64,000 nt of DNA, taken from Leptolyngbya iicbica LK (GTDB lineage Bacteria; Cyanobacteriota; Cyanobacteriia; Phormidesmidales; Phormidesmidaceae). The notes under the pieces were generated by a model. It worked only from the letters and a program-made list of their open reading frames with translations. It did no database searches and was not told where the DNA came from. The DNA is taken from NCBI RefSeq assembly GCF_004212215.1, contig NZ_QVFV01000002.1, forward strand, positions 865,525 through 929,524, read 5' to 3'. Every line of letters starts with the position of its first letter. Positions within the stretch are counted from its first letter, which is position 1. Positions 35,953-44,849 of the stretch are shown here, in pieces. The position numbers were made by a program, and so were the translations under genes.

Positions 35953-36714
35953 TTAAGATGCTACCTGACGGTAAGGCACCGTGGTGGCGATATTGATATC
36001 AGCCGTGGTTACCCGAGCCGGAGCTTTGGAGTTGGGCTGAATCTTGCGAGCCATATCCAAAAACAGCTGGGGGTTGCCTGCACTGGGGCGCTTGTCCTGG
36101 GGGACGAAGCGACGCACCTGAGACTGCCAAATAGACTGAGGGAAGCCGAGAATGGAGCGGTAGTATTCGTCGTAGCGGGGCAACTTCAAGTTGGTGGGCA
36201 TTTCGCCTTCTTCGCGGCTCGCTAATACGCGACGGCGTTGGTAAGGCACGGTATTAAAGCCGAAGTTGCTGATGTACTCTTCGCTATCGAGCAACTCATC
36301 AACGAATCCTTGAATCCCTTTGGTGGCAACGACAATAGACCAAGCGATCTTTTCGCGCTCACTGTAAACGCGGCGACCTAAAACGCGCTCTACACAGTGC
36401 TCAACAAAGCGATAGTTATTGTTCTTTTCATAAAAGCTGTTGTAAAAGGTCTTTGACAACAGCAGACCCCGGATGAAATCACGGACATTGATTTGCCCAT
36501 TACGCAACTGGGACTCTAAGAAGGCTTCGCGATCCCACTTAAAGGCATGAAAGAAAATCTGACGATAAGCTGCCTCAATCAAGGCATCCATATCAGTAGC
36601 GTCTAAGAGGTCGTCGGTGCTAAAAGTGCGTGCTTGCTCGTCACCGCCAACGTCGTACCCTTCGACACGCGGGTTTTGACTGGAAGGGGAATAATTCAAC
36701 AATGGAAGCGCCAC
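35953..36714 (-). CDS. cpcG: Phycobilisome rod-core linker CpcG
   Basis: The linker that attaches phycocyanin rods to the allophycocyanin core of the phycobilisome on the cytosolic thylakoid face. The 253 residues comprise an N-terminal phycobilisome linker domain (about 10-185) with the blocks [18 protein letters not shown] and [20 protein letters not shown], and a C-terminal segment that binds the core, ending [10 protein letters not shown]. There is no hydrophobic C-terminal helix, so it is the CpcG1 type rather than the membrane-associated CpcG2/CpcL type. Translation starts at GTG, giving the family N-terminus MALPLLNY; GGAGA lies 7 nt upstream. A strong terminator follows. Confidence 0.95.
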   Translation of the reverse strand: MALPLLNYSPSSQNPRVEGYDVGGDEQARTFSTDDLLDATDMDALIEAAYRQIFFHAFKWDREAFLESQLRNGQINVRDFIRGLLLSKTFYNSFYEKNNNYRFVEHCVERVLGRRVYSEREKIAWSIVVATKGIQGFVDELLDSEEYISNFGFNTVPYQRRRVLASREEGEMPTNLKLPRYDEYYRSILGFPQSIWQSQVRRFVPQDKRPSAGNPQLFLDMARKIQPNSKAPARVTTADINIATTVPYRQVAS

Positions 36715-36883
36715 GTCTGAATCTCCGATATCTGAGAGTTTTTTACAATCGTTATTGCCAATAATAGGGGATGGTGGTCAGGCACTCTGGCAATCCTGAG
36801 GAAATCATCACAGAGCTTAACATTCCACCGAAGCTATACGGGGCATCGATTTCAAGACTCTGTGGTGGCTGCATGAGACGCTG

Positions 36884-36914
36884 AAAAGGGCCACATCTGA
36901 GGAGAAGATGGGCC
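36884..36914 (-). terminator. Likely terminator of cpcS
   Basis: On the minus strand, GGCCCATCT pairs with AGATGTGGCC (one bulged base) around a 7-nt loop, followed by CTTTTC. Plus-strand limits of the stem are 36889-36914. It lies 25 bp after the cpcS stop codon and before the cpcG promoter region. Confidence 0.6.
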
Positions 36915-36939
36915 GAAGTTGATGTTTGGCAATGTTTCT

Positions 36940-37545
36940 TTACCAGCCGAGGACAGAATATTGCGCGGCGGGAATGGCGATCGCTTCGGGCGCAACGTCT
37001 CCGCTCGGAACCGTACTGGACTCATCGGGAACATCCATCCGAGTTTCGACACAAAATGAGGCGGTGTTCGATAAGCCAATGACTGTGCTGGTGCGGATGC
37101 GAGTCGTCGCATTGGGAAACCAAAACCGCTCGACCGAGCTCATCGTGGAATAGTCGGTCGTTAATACAAGGCCATCCTGGTCATCTACCTGATAGCGACC
37201 CACCACGGGGGAAGTTTCTGCATAGCCCTTTTCGCGCAGTAGTTGGCCGGATTGGGCAGAGTCGGTATCGGGGACCAAGACGAGCACGGTGGCGCCCTCT
37301 TGGGTCTGCCCCTCCTCATCCCACTGCATAGAACCTTGCCAACTCACCGCTGCACCCCCGATCGCGCGGGCGGGGTCAACGTCATGCATTTGGCAGATTT
37401 CCACCACTTTGGAGTCCGTAGCTGGCAAAACAGAAGCGTTAATTTCGAGCTGCCCCAGTTCGGTACGACGCATCGCAAGATGGTGGGTCGTGCGCTGAGA
37501 AATCCAGCGACCTTCACTCATCTGAAAAAAATCCATCGCTTCCAT
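36940..37545 (-). CDS. cpcS: Phycobiliprotein lyase, CpcS family
   Basis: A lipocalin-like lyase that attaches phycocyanobilin to a cysteine (equivalent of beta-Cys84) of phycocyanin and allophycocyanin subunits. The 201 residues begin MEAMDFFQMSEGRWISQRTTHH, the family hallmark, and include the WFPNATTRIRTS strand and the FCVETRMD block. The ATG at 37545 was chosen because it gives the conserved N-terminus; a longer frame upstream is not part of the family. It lies 225 bp upstream of cpcG on the same strand with its own likely terminator, so the two genes may be separately transcribed. Confidence 0.9.
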   Translation of the reverse strand: MEAMDFFQMSEGRWISQRTTHHLAMRRTELGQLEINASVLPATDSKVVEICQMHDVDPARAIGGAAVSWQGSMQWDEEGQTQEGATVLVLVPDTDSAQSGQLLREKGYAETSPVVGRYQVDDQDGLVLTTDYSTMSSVERFWFPNATTRIRTSTVIGLSNTASFCVETRMDVPDESSTVPSGDVAPEAIAIPAAQYSVLGW

Positions 37546-37627
37546 AACTAAAGTCCGTCGTGAGTAACATGCAGTTGAGAGTTGTATCGATATTGTAAAG
37601 GGGAGCGTGTGAGGAGTTGGCAGAATC

Positions 37628-39550
37628 GTGAAGAATTTCCATCGATCAATCTGGCGGCGATCGCTGCGCCGACGCCTGGCATGGAGCCTTGTGGGCCTGC
37701 TCTTGGGTCTGGGGTGTTGGGCGATCGCGCCGCCAGTCACGGCCCAAAGTGAGGCTGATGCGCCGCCCCCACCAACGGCAGCGCCGACTGAGGCCAATTC
37801 ACCAACCAGTGAGGGCGGCTCCCTAATGGTGCCCAACGCTCAAAACCCGGTGATTAATCCGCTGAAAACCTGGACGCCTTATCAAATCCGGGAGCTTTTT
37901 GCGGAGAACGACAATCAAGCATCGGATACCGCTGCCATTCATTTAGATGGCCGCACCTTATTCGAGGTAGCGGCTCCCATCAGCGAGGAGGATACGCTCA
38001 ATGCCCTCGAGCGGGCGTCGGCGATTGAAACTGAATTAGAGCGAATGGCCGCAGAGTTTTTGCGTACGGGTAATCCAGACACATTAGAGGTTTATTACGA
38101 GGTGGATGAAGAAAGTAATCAACCGGTCATTTACGTCAATGGCCAAATGCTGATGACGGTGACCTATCTGGACGCCCGGATTAACGGGATCAACAGCTTA
38201 ACGCTACGGGCTCAACAAATTGTGCGGTCGGTTGAAACAGCGCTTCTCCAATACCACCAAGAGCGCCAGTCGGCCTTTCTATGGCAGCAGGTGCGCTGGA
38301 CCCTGGCAACTTTGCTCATCACCCTGCTGGCGAGTTTTGCCATTAGTCATTTCGCGCGTCAGCTGAGTGTGCAGCGGCAGGCGCTAAAGCAAGGGAACTC
38401 GTTGGCGGGGCGATCGCCGACTCCAGAGAACCTGGCACTGGCGTCGTCGGGCCAGGTGAATCACATGCGCACAACCCTATTGACAAAGCAGCGGATTAAC
38501 AGTCTTGGGATTGTCCGCGATGGGCTCAAAATTGTCCAGATATTTTTGTGGATTACGAGTGGGCTGGTGGTGTTAGGGTTTTTCCCTTACACCCGTTGGC
38601 TACAGCCGCTGATCGTGGATTTAATGCGGTTGCCGGTGCGCTTGGTGTTAGCCGGTGTGGTGGCCTATGTCGTGATTCAGTTAGCCAGTCTGTGGATTGA
38701 TCGACTCTTTTTAATATTTCAAGGACGCACCGAAGTGCATTTGGAGCGATCGCAGCGCTTGATTTTGCGCCTGTCTACCTTTTCTCAAGTGATTAAGGGC
38801 GTGGTTGCGGTGGTCATTGTCGGCATTACCACTCTAGTCATTTTGAGCTGGCTGGGCGTGCGCATCGGCCCCCTGGTGGCCGGTGCCGGTTTAATTGGTT
38901 TTGCCATCTCATTTGCCTCCCAGAGCCTGATCAAAGACATCATCAACGGCTTTTTGGTGTTGGTTGAAGATCAGTATGGCGTGGGTGATGTCATTACCGT
39001 GGGCGCGATGTCGGGCTTTGTCGAAACCATGAACCTGCGCATCACCCAACTGCGGGCCACCGATGGCCAACTCATTACCATTCCCAACAGCCAAATCAAT
39101 ATTGTGCAGAACTTATCGAAGGAGTGGTCACGGGTAGATTTGATGATTCCGGTGGGGTTGACCGCCGACATTAATCAGGCCCTCCAATTAGTGGAAGATG
39201 AAGCGACTTTGATGCAACGGGATGAGATTTGGGGATCGTTGATTTTAGAGCCGCCGTTGTTATTGGGGGTGGATGACCTGAACCACGCCGGGGCCACCAT
39301 TCGCATTTGGATCAAGACGCAGCCGCTGAAGCAGTGGGATGTGGCGCGAGAATATCGCCGCCGCCTAAAATTGGCGTTTGAAGCCGCCCAGATTCCCCTG
39401 GGGATCCCGCAGCAAGTGGTGCAGGTGTCCGGGCCGTATGCGCTCAGTCGGTTTGCCCACAACGGGCTGCATGGTCAGGAGGAGATTGAGGCGATCGCCC
39501 CAGCGCCAGCCCCACCCACCGGTTCACTGAATGTCACCCCAGATGTGTAA
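37628..39550 (+). CDS. Small-conductance mechanosensitive channel, MscS family
   Basis: A 640-residue membrane channel. A signal peptide (about residues 1-38) is followed by a Pro/Ala-rich region and a periplasmic domain, then about five transmembrane helices. The pore helix and MscS core appear as VAGAGLIGFAISFASQSLIKD (about 417-437), then VEDQYGVGDVITVG, the beta domain with LRITQLRATDGQLITIPNSQI and the cytosolic alpha/beta domain. It opens on membrane tension at hypo-osmotic shock. The GTG start has GAGGAG about 10 nt upstream. The alpha/beta hydrolase gene follows after 27 bp. Confidence 0.88.
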   Translation: MKNFHRSIWRRSLRRRLAWSLVGLLLGLGCWAIAPPVTAQSEADAPPPPTAAPTEANSPTSEGGSLMVPNAQNPVINPLKTWTPYQIRELFAENDNQASDTAAIHLDGRTLFEVAAPISEEDTLNALERASAIETELERMAAEFLRTGNPDTLEVYYEVDEESNQPVIYVNGQMLMTVTYLDARINGINSLTLRAQQIVRSVETALLQYHQERQSAFLWQQVRWTLATLLITLLASFAISHFARQLSVQRQALKQGNSLAGRSPTPENLALASSGQVNHMRTTLLTKQRINSLGIVRDGLKIVQIFLWITSGLVVLGFFPYTRWLQPLIVDLMRLPVRLVLAGVVAYVVIQLASLWIDRLFLIFQGRTEVHLERSQRLILRLSTFSQVIKGVVAVVIVGITTLVILSWLGVRIGPLVAGAGLIGFAISFASQSLIKDIINGFLVLVEDQYGVGDVITVGAMSGFVETMNLRITQLRATDGQLITIPNSQINIVQNLSKEWSRVDLMIPVGLTADINQALQLVEDEATLMQRDEIWGSLILEPPLLLGVDDLNHAGATIRIWIKTQPLKQWDVAREYRRRLKLAFEAAQIPLGIPQQVVQVSGPYALSRFAHNGLHGQEEIEAIAPAPAPPTGSLNVTPDV

Positions 39551-39577
39551 TTTACTGGCGATCGCTGAGGAGCCCTG

Positions 39578-40531
39578 ATGTCGCTATCCCCTGCTCAGAC
39601 TACCCCCGTCGCGATCGCCCAACACCGCTATTGGTATTGGCGGGGTTGGCGCATTCGTTATCTGGTGATGCCCGCGCGATCGCCCCAGGCGGAGTTGCCA
39701 CCACTCCTGTTGCTCCACGGGTTTGGGTCGAGCTTAGACCAGTGGCGCGACAACCTACCCGAGTTGGCACAACATCGCACGGTGTATGCGTTGGACCTGT
39801 TGGGATTTGGGGATTCTCAAAAGGCAGCCACCATCTTTAACACCGATTTGTGGAGTGACCAAGTACAGGCATTTTGGCAAACCTGGATCGGCCAACCCGT
39901 TGCCCTGATCGGTCACTCTTTGGGCGCTTTGGTGGCCTTGCATACAGCAGTTAAGACACCCGACATGGTGGAACGAGCCGTCTTGCTCACCTTGCCCGCC
40001 GCCCGCGAAGAGCTGCTCTCTGGGTGGATTGAGTCCCTTTCTCGCGGGGCCGAACGGTTGTTTTCGACGCCATTACTGATCCGCCCCATTTTCCAGATCT
40101 TTCGCCGCCCGGGAGTAATTCGAGGCGCCTTACGGGGAATTTATCAGCAGCGCGATCGCGTGGATGAGGCATTGGTGCAGCAATTTGTGCAACCAACGGC
40201 AGACCGGGGTGCAGCCCGCACGTTGTGTTACTTAGTGCGATCGCGGACCGAAATCCAATTCACCCCCGAAACCAAACAGTTGGTCCCCCAGCTCACGATG
40301 CCCACCCTGCTGCTGTGGGGCGACGCGGATCGGGTGATTCCCCTGTCTTGGGGACGACAACTCGCCCCCCTGAATCCACAACTCACCTTACAGGTTGTCC
40401 CTAACCTGGGGCACTGTGCCTATGACGAAGATCCAGCGCTGATCAACCGACTCATCCTGGTTTGGTTGGCTGAATCGCCAGAGTCATCCTCAACGGCTGT
40501 TGACTCTACCGACTCAGAGCATCGCAGCTAA
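39578..40531 (+). CDS. Alpha/beta-fold hydrolase
   Basis: A 317-residue hydrolase with all usual marks: oxyanion-hole segment LLLLHGFGSSLDQWRDN, nucleophile elbow GHSLG (about residues 111-115), acid segment LLLWGDADRVIP, and catalytic His in PNLGHCAYDEDP. The start follows an AGGAG site. The substrate cannot be inferred. It is downstream of mscS on the same strand and convergent with the Ser/Thr kinase gene. Confidence 0.82.
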   Translation: MSLSPAQTTPVAIAQHRYWYWRGWRIRYLVMPARSPQAELPPLLLLHGFGSSLDQWRDNLPELAQHRTVYALDLLGFGDSQKAATIFNTDLWSDQVQAFWQTWIGQPVALIGHSLGALVALHTAVKTPDMVERAVLLTLPAAREELLSGWIESLSRGAERLFSTPLLIRPIFQIFRRPGVIRGALRGIYQQRDRVDEALVQQFVQPTADRGAARTLCYLVRSRTEIQFTPETKQLVPQLTMPTLLLWGDADRVIPLSWGRQLAPLNPQLTLQVVPNLGHCAYDEDPALINRLILVWLAESPESSSTAVDSTDSEHRS

Positions 40532-40542
40532 TCCTTCGGGCA

Positions 40543-41673
40543 TCAAAAATTGCGATGGGGAGATGCCGAACTGGTGTTCATCGAAAATCCGGTATTGGGG
40601 AAAGTCTGGGAATCGGCCTTGTGATGGCGAGTGCGCCAGCGGCGAATCGCGATCGCCTGCCGTTGAATCGGCGTTAAATAGCCCTCTACTGACGTCAGCT
40701 CTGGATCTTCTGGCTCAACAGCTGACCTCGTTCTCGGCTGATAGCTAAGCCCGGGAGCCAAGTCATCAAAATGCTCCTCTAGCAGCAGCGCCCGCATCAG
40801 ATCTTCCACCGATTCATACCGGTCCACCACATCGGGGCACAACATTTTGGTCAACACGGTCGCGAAGTGCTCACTCACAGCCACCAAGTGCCGCCACAAA
40901 ATCGCCCCCGTTTTGGGATCAGAGTCAAACTCGATGGGGGTTTTACCCGTCAGCAAAAAGAGGCAGGTCATGCCCAGGGCGTAAATATCGCTGGCATACG
41001 TCGGGCGCAAAGCTTGCTGCTCTGGCGGCGCAAACCCTGGGGTCCCCACAAACTGAGTAATCGGAATTTGATAACCGCCATCGCCCAAATCGCCTAGGCA
41101 CTCTCGCACCGCACCAAAATCAATCAGCACCAGACGACCATCGTCGGCACAGCGAATAATGTTGGGGGGTTTGATATCACGATGGATGATTTTGCAGCGG
41201 TGAATAAATTTCACAACGGGCAAAATTTCCCGCAAAAACAGCTTCACCTCGCGCTCGCTCTGCGGCCCGTCTCGCCGGACTTCCCGGGTCAAAACCTCAC
41301 CCGGCACATATTCCTGCACTAAGTAAAAGCCGTCGTTGATGGTGAAATAGTCCAGGAGTCGAGGAATCTGGGAATGGCTGCCGACTTTGGCTAAGACTTT
41401 GGCCTCTTTGCGAAAGCGTCGTTTGGCTCGCTCTAGCGACAGGGGATTACTAACCTTAGGACAGAGCTGCTTGATCACACAAAGGGGACTGCCCGGAATG
41501 CCGCCGTCTTGAGCCAGATAGGTGACCCCAAAGCCCCCCGCTGCCAGCACTTTCACAATGCGGTACCGCTCCCGAAACATGTGTCCCGGTTTGTGGAGCT
41601 GACGGCGACGCGAAGAACGTCGACCAGCGCCTCGATAATCCGATAATTGAAGCGGTGAATTCTGAGTAGTCAT
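40543..41673 (-). CDS. Hanks-type serine/threonine protein kinase
   Basis: A 376-residue soluble kinase starting at the ATG at 41673 (an in-frame TTG lies 12 bases upstream). The glycine-rich loop LAAGGFGVTY (about residues 44-53), catalytic Lys in CVIKQLC, HRDIKPPN with catalytic Asp at about 166 and DFG at about 185-187 are intact, so it should be active. APE is present as FAPPEQQ. There is no transmembrane segment or C-terminal PASTA or WD40 repeat; the tail is Arg-rich and low in complexity. It is the third gene of a minus-strand group with a response regulator and histidine kinase, 49 bp downstream of the latter. Confidence 0.88.
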   Translation of the reverse strand: MTTQNSPLQLSDYRGAGRRSSRRRQLHKPGHMFRERYRIVKVLAAGGFGVTYLAQDGGIPGSPLCVIKQLCPKVSNPLSLERAKRRFRKEAKVLAKVGSHSQIPRLLDYFTINDGFYLVQEYVPGEVLTREVRRDGPQSEREVKLFLREILPVVKFIHRCKIIHRDIKPPNIIRCADDGRLVLIDFGAVRECLGDLGDGGYQIPITQFVGTPGFAPPEQQALRPTYASDIYALGMTCLFLLTGKTPIEFDSDPKTGAILWRHLVAVSEHFATVLTKMLCPDVVDRYESVEDLMRALLLEEHFDDLAPGLSYQPRTRSAVEPEDPELTSVEGYLTPIQRQAIAIRRWRTRHHKADSQTFPNTGFSMNTSSASPHRNF

Positions 41674-41722
41674 CGGAGTGGCCAAGGTGTCTGGGTCATC
41701 TCACCGTGTAGACTTTCACAGA

Positions 41723-42871
41723 TTACACGGTTTCTTCCTGTCGTGGGGGATGCGGAGCGGTTGGCGGGGTCGTGGCTGAGGCGATGGGCAAATTAAACCG
41801 AAAGATGCTGCCCTGACCGATCGCGCTTTCTACCTCAATATGCCCGCCGTGCAGCCCGATCAAACGGCGACAAATGGTAAGCCCAATGCCCGTACCGCCA
41901 GAGACGCGATCGCGGGAGCGATCGGCCCGCCAAAAGCGATCGAACACATGGGGCACATCTTCGGGGGCAATGCCCGGCCCGGTGTCTTCGACGGCCACCC
42001 ACAGTTGCTTGGCATCTTTCCAAGCGCGCACCCTCACAGTTCCCTCCTGAGTATGACGTAAGGCATTGCCCAAAAGATTCACCATGACCTGCTCAATGCG
42101 TTCGGCATCGGCCTGCGCCAGCGGCAGCTTAGACGGAACATCGAGCTGAAGCTGGACGGGCGCGTCGGGTAATTGTTGATCGGCAAATCGACGCACTACA
42201 TAATTCAATAGTTCTAGCAGGTCTGTCGGCTGGGGATGAATCGGCAAATAGCCGGACTCGAGCTGCGACAGTTCCTGCAGGTCGTTGACCAGTCGCTGCA
42301 ACCGTTGAGTCTCCCGTGCGAGACGTTCATAAACGATGGGATCGGGGGCGATCGTGCCGTCGGCCATGCCCTCTAAATAGCCCTTGAGAATCGTCAGCGG
42401 CGTGCGGAGCTCGTGGGACAGGTCACTCACTAAATCCCGCCGTCGCTGCTCCACACTTTGAATGTCAGCCGCCATGTGATTCACGCTGTGAGCCAGGCGC
42501 GTCAGTTCCAAGATTTCGTATTCCGGCAGCCGCCGATCTAAATCACCGGCGGCAAATGCCCCCGTGATTTCCTCCATTTCCAGCAGTGGTTCGATAATCC
42601 GTTTAGACATCCAATAGCTCAGGGAACTGGCCGAAATGCCCCCCACCAAAGCGGCCCATAACAGGCCCCGACCTAACGCAAACTGAAACACATCGACTAA
42701 CTGCCCCTGAAGCTGAGCAGCCCGAAAGTTGCCGATTTCGACTCGTCGTAGTCGCACCACAAAAAGTCGTGGAGAGTACAACCAGCCGACAGTGGCCAGG
42801 GTCAGCATGCCAATCGCCAGCACGATGAGCTGAGCACGAAAGAGGCGACTGCGTAGGCTAGGTTTACTCAT
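41723..42871 (-). CDS. Sensor histidine kinase
   Basis: A 382-residue membrane-bound sensor kinase. Two transmembrane helices (about residues 12-34 and 63-87) flank a short periplasmic segment, followed by HAMP, then HisKA with phospho-acceptor His in SDLSHELRTPLT (about residue 156), and the ATPase domain with N-box NLLGNALRH, G1 DTGPGI and G2 GTGIGL. It partners the OmpR-type regulator just upstream: the two genes overlap by four bases (ATGA), implying coupled translation. The small periplasmic domain gives no clue to the signal. Confidence 0.9.
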   Translation of the reverse strand: MSKPSLRSRLFRAQLIVLAIGMLTLATVGWLYSPRLFVVRLRRVEIGNFRAAQLQGQLVDVFQFALGRGLLWAALVGGISASSLSYWMSKRIIEPLLEMEEITGAFAAGDLDRRLPEYEILELTRLAHSVNHMAADIQSVEQRRRDLVSDLSHELRTPLTILKGYLEGMADGTIAPDPIVYERLARETQRLQRLVNDLQELSQLESGYLPIHPQPTDLLELLNYVVRRFADQQLPDAPVQLQLDVPSKLPLAQADAERIEQVMVNLLGNALRHTQEGTVRVRAWKDAKQLWVAVEDTGPGIAPEDVPHVFDRFWRADRSRDRVSGGTGIGLTICRRLIGLHGGHIEVESAIGQGSIFRFNLPIASATTPPTAPHPPRQEETV

Positions 42872-43581
42872 ACAACATCCGGCTCGTCTTCAAATTTGTA
42901 GCCCACGCCAATCACCGTTTTGATGAAAGTGGGTTGGGCGGGATCGGGCTCTACTTTTTTGCGCAGGCGAGCGACATGGGCATCCACAATGCGTTCATCG
43001 CCGTAAAAGTCATCGCCCCAAAGCTTGTCAATTAATTGCGGTCGTGTCCACACCCGCCCCGGATAGCTGACAAATGTTGCCAAGAGGTCAAATTCCAGCG
43101 TCGTGAGGGAAAGGGTTTCTGGCGCTTGATCGGGCTGCGATCGCACCGCTTCTCGCTGTTGGGGATCAATTTGAAAATGGGGACTTTGTAACTGCGGTGA
43201 CTGCCCCCCCTGCCGGAGACTGCGACGGAGCAGCGCCCGCACTCGGGCCACCAATTCCCTCGGGCTAAAGGGCTTCACCAAATAGTCATCAGCGCCCGTA
43301 GAGAGGCCGATGATGCGATCAAGTTCTTCGCCCTTCGCGGTCACCATCATTATGTAAGGATCTTTTTCGCCGGGCTGTTGGCGAATGCGGGCACACACCT
43401 CTAAACCATCGAGGCCCGGCAACATCAGATCTAACACCACCACATCGGGTTGAATCGTTTGCGCCATCTGAACAGCCTGGTCGCCCCGGTGACAGAGATG
43501 GACTGTGAACCCCTCTTTTTCCAGATATAGCTGGATGAGATGGGCAATTTCTCGTTCATCTTCGACAACCAGAATGTCCAT
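42868..43581 (-). CDS. OmpR-family response regulator
   Basis: A 237-residue DNA-binding response regulator. The receiver domain has the acidic pair in VVEDERE, the phospho-acceptor Asp at about 51 in VVVLDLMLPG, the Thr in MVTAKGE and the Lys in LVKPFSP. The C-terminal winged-helix domain (about 135-232) carries LTTLEFDLLATFVSYPGRVWTRPQL and ERIVDAHVARLRKKV. It heads the group with the histidine kinase and the Ser/Thr kinase. It cannot be matched with confidence to a named cyanobacterial regulator. Confidence 0.9.
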   Translation of the reverse strand: MDILVVEDEREIAHLIQLYLEKEGFTVHLCHRGDQAVQMAQTIQPDVVVLDLMLPGLDGLEVCARIRQQPGEKDPYIMMVTAKGEELDRIIGLSTGADDYLVKPFSPRELVARVRALLRRSLRQGGQSPQLQSPHFQIDPQQREAVRSQPDQAPETLSLTTLEFDLLATFVSYPGRVWTRPQLIDKLWGDDFYGDERIVDAHVARLRKKVEPDPAQPTFIKTVIGVGYKFEDEPDVV

Positions 43582-43693
43582 AAGCGTGCTTCAGACCAAA
43601 ATCAGTCGCAGAGGGAAGGATGGAGGGGAGGGTGGATACAGCCATCGACGGCGTAACCTAGCCCTATGCTAAAGGGCAGATGTCAATCTGTGG

Positions 43694-44269
43694 ATGAGGA
43701 TGCCCAAACTGCCCCCCAAGGACTATGTGGAGTCGGTCGATTGGCCGCAGACGGTGACGCTACAGCCCATTGGCTGGGTGCGATCGCCTTACACTGAACG
43801 CCACGGTACGCCCCGCCAATCGCAGCTCTCGCACCCACCTGCCGACTATGAACCGGCGATCGCTCGCATTGAGCTTTTTGAGGAGGTCGTCCCCGCGATC
43901 GCCCTCAAAGATTTGGCTGGGTTTGACTACCTTTGGGTGATTGCCTGGCTGCATTTAAACCAAAATTGGAATCCGACGGTGATGCCACCGCGCGGGCCAC
44001 GAGTCCGCCGGGGCACTTTAGCGACTCGGGCTCCCCATCGCCCCAATCCCCTGGGGCTCAGCGCTACCCGCATTCTCAATGTTGAAGGTAACGTGATTGA
44101 AGTTGCCGGCATTGATTTTTTAGACCGCACGCCCGTACTGGATATCAAGCCTTACGTGCCCTACTGCGATGCTTTTCCCCAGGCTAAGGCAGGCTATGTG
44201 GATGAGGCCGAAGCGGCGATCGCGGCGGAAACGGACATCTTTGGTCAGGCCGGTCATCCCCTCAAATAA
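43694..44269 (+). CDS. trmO: tRNA N6-threonylcarbamoyladenosine methyltransferase TrmO
   Basis: TrmO (formerly TsaA/YaeB) uses S-adenosylmethionine to methylate t6A37 in some tRNAs. The single beta-barrel domain is recognised by LQPIGWVRSPYTERHGTPRQ, the central GTLATRAPHRPNPLGLS and LDRTPVLDIKPYVPYCD. The 191-residue length fits a TrmO lacking the C-terminal domain of the E. coli protein. A second ATG two codons downstream (43700) is an alternative start. It is divergent from the response regulator operon. Confidence 0.85.
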   Translation: MRMPKLPPKDYVESVDWPQTVTLQPIGWVRSPYTERHGTPRQSQLSHPPADYEPAIARIELFEEVVPAIALKDLAGFDYLWVIAWLHLNQNWNPTVMPPRGPRVRRGTLATRAPHRPNPLGLSATRILNVEGNVIEVAGIDFLDRTPVLDIKPYVPYCDAFPQAKAGYVDEAEAAIAAETDIFGQAGHPLK

Positions 44270-44397
44270 CCGCGATATTTCAACTAAAGTCATTGAATTT
44301 CTCAATCGGCTTTCGCGAAAAGAGGCAATGCCTACAGTTCAATCCCAGTGTTCTGTGATTGGATAGCTGAGCCAAACATCGAAAAAGGAACCGAGTA

Positions 44398-44844
44398 GTG
44401 AATCGACGTGAGTTTGCCAATTGGTTAGGGGTGGGGGCTTTAGCGAGTTCGCTGCCGATCGCGATCGCCGCCTGTCAGGGCGACACGGCAGACGCGCCGA
44501 CGGATGCCCCCGCCGACACCGCAGCGACGGTTGAAGGAGATGGCTTTGCAGCGATTGGGACGGTTGCCGACCTGGATGCCGCCGGGTTCCTGGCTAACGT
44601 GCGGTTTCAGGGATCCCGAGTCCTGGTGATTCGTGATCCGGCCAATGCGGACGCGGTAATCGCGTTCAACGCTGTGTGTCCCCATGCGGCCTGCACCGTG
44701 GAATGGGGCGAAGAGACCCTGGTTTGCCCATGTCATGACTCGTTTTTCAACTTCGATGGCACAGTGGCCTCTGGGCCGGCTGCCGAACCGTTGGCACAGT
44801 TTGAGGCCAAAATCGAAGGCGATCAGGTTTTAGTCAAAGTTTGA
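44398..44844 (+). CDS. Rieske [2Fe-2S] lipoprotein
   Basis: A 148-residue Rieske protein with a high-potential-type site: CPHAAC (Cys94, His96, Cys99) and CPCH (Cys110, Cys112, His113), giving the two Cys and two His ligands plus the disulfide pair Cys99-Cys112 of cytochrome bc1/b6f-type Rieske proteins. The N-terminus has NRREFANWLG, a Tat-like twin-arginine motif, a hydrophobic stretch and a lipobox ending IAAC26. It is therefore probably a Tat-exported lipoprotein. An Asp/Pro/Thr/Ala linker follows. It is not PetC: the usual transmembrane anchor is missing and petA is absent here. The GTG start has AAGGAA 8 nt upstream. The electron partner is unknown. Confidence 0.85.
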   Translation: MNRREFANWLGVGALASSLPIAIAACQGDTADAPTDAPADTAATVEGDGFAAIGTVADLDAAGFLANVRFQGSRVLVIRDPANADAVIAFNAVCPHAACTVEWGEETLVCPCHDSFFNFDGTVASGPAAEPLAQFEAKIEGDQVLVKV

Positions 44845-44849
44845 CCCCG

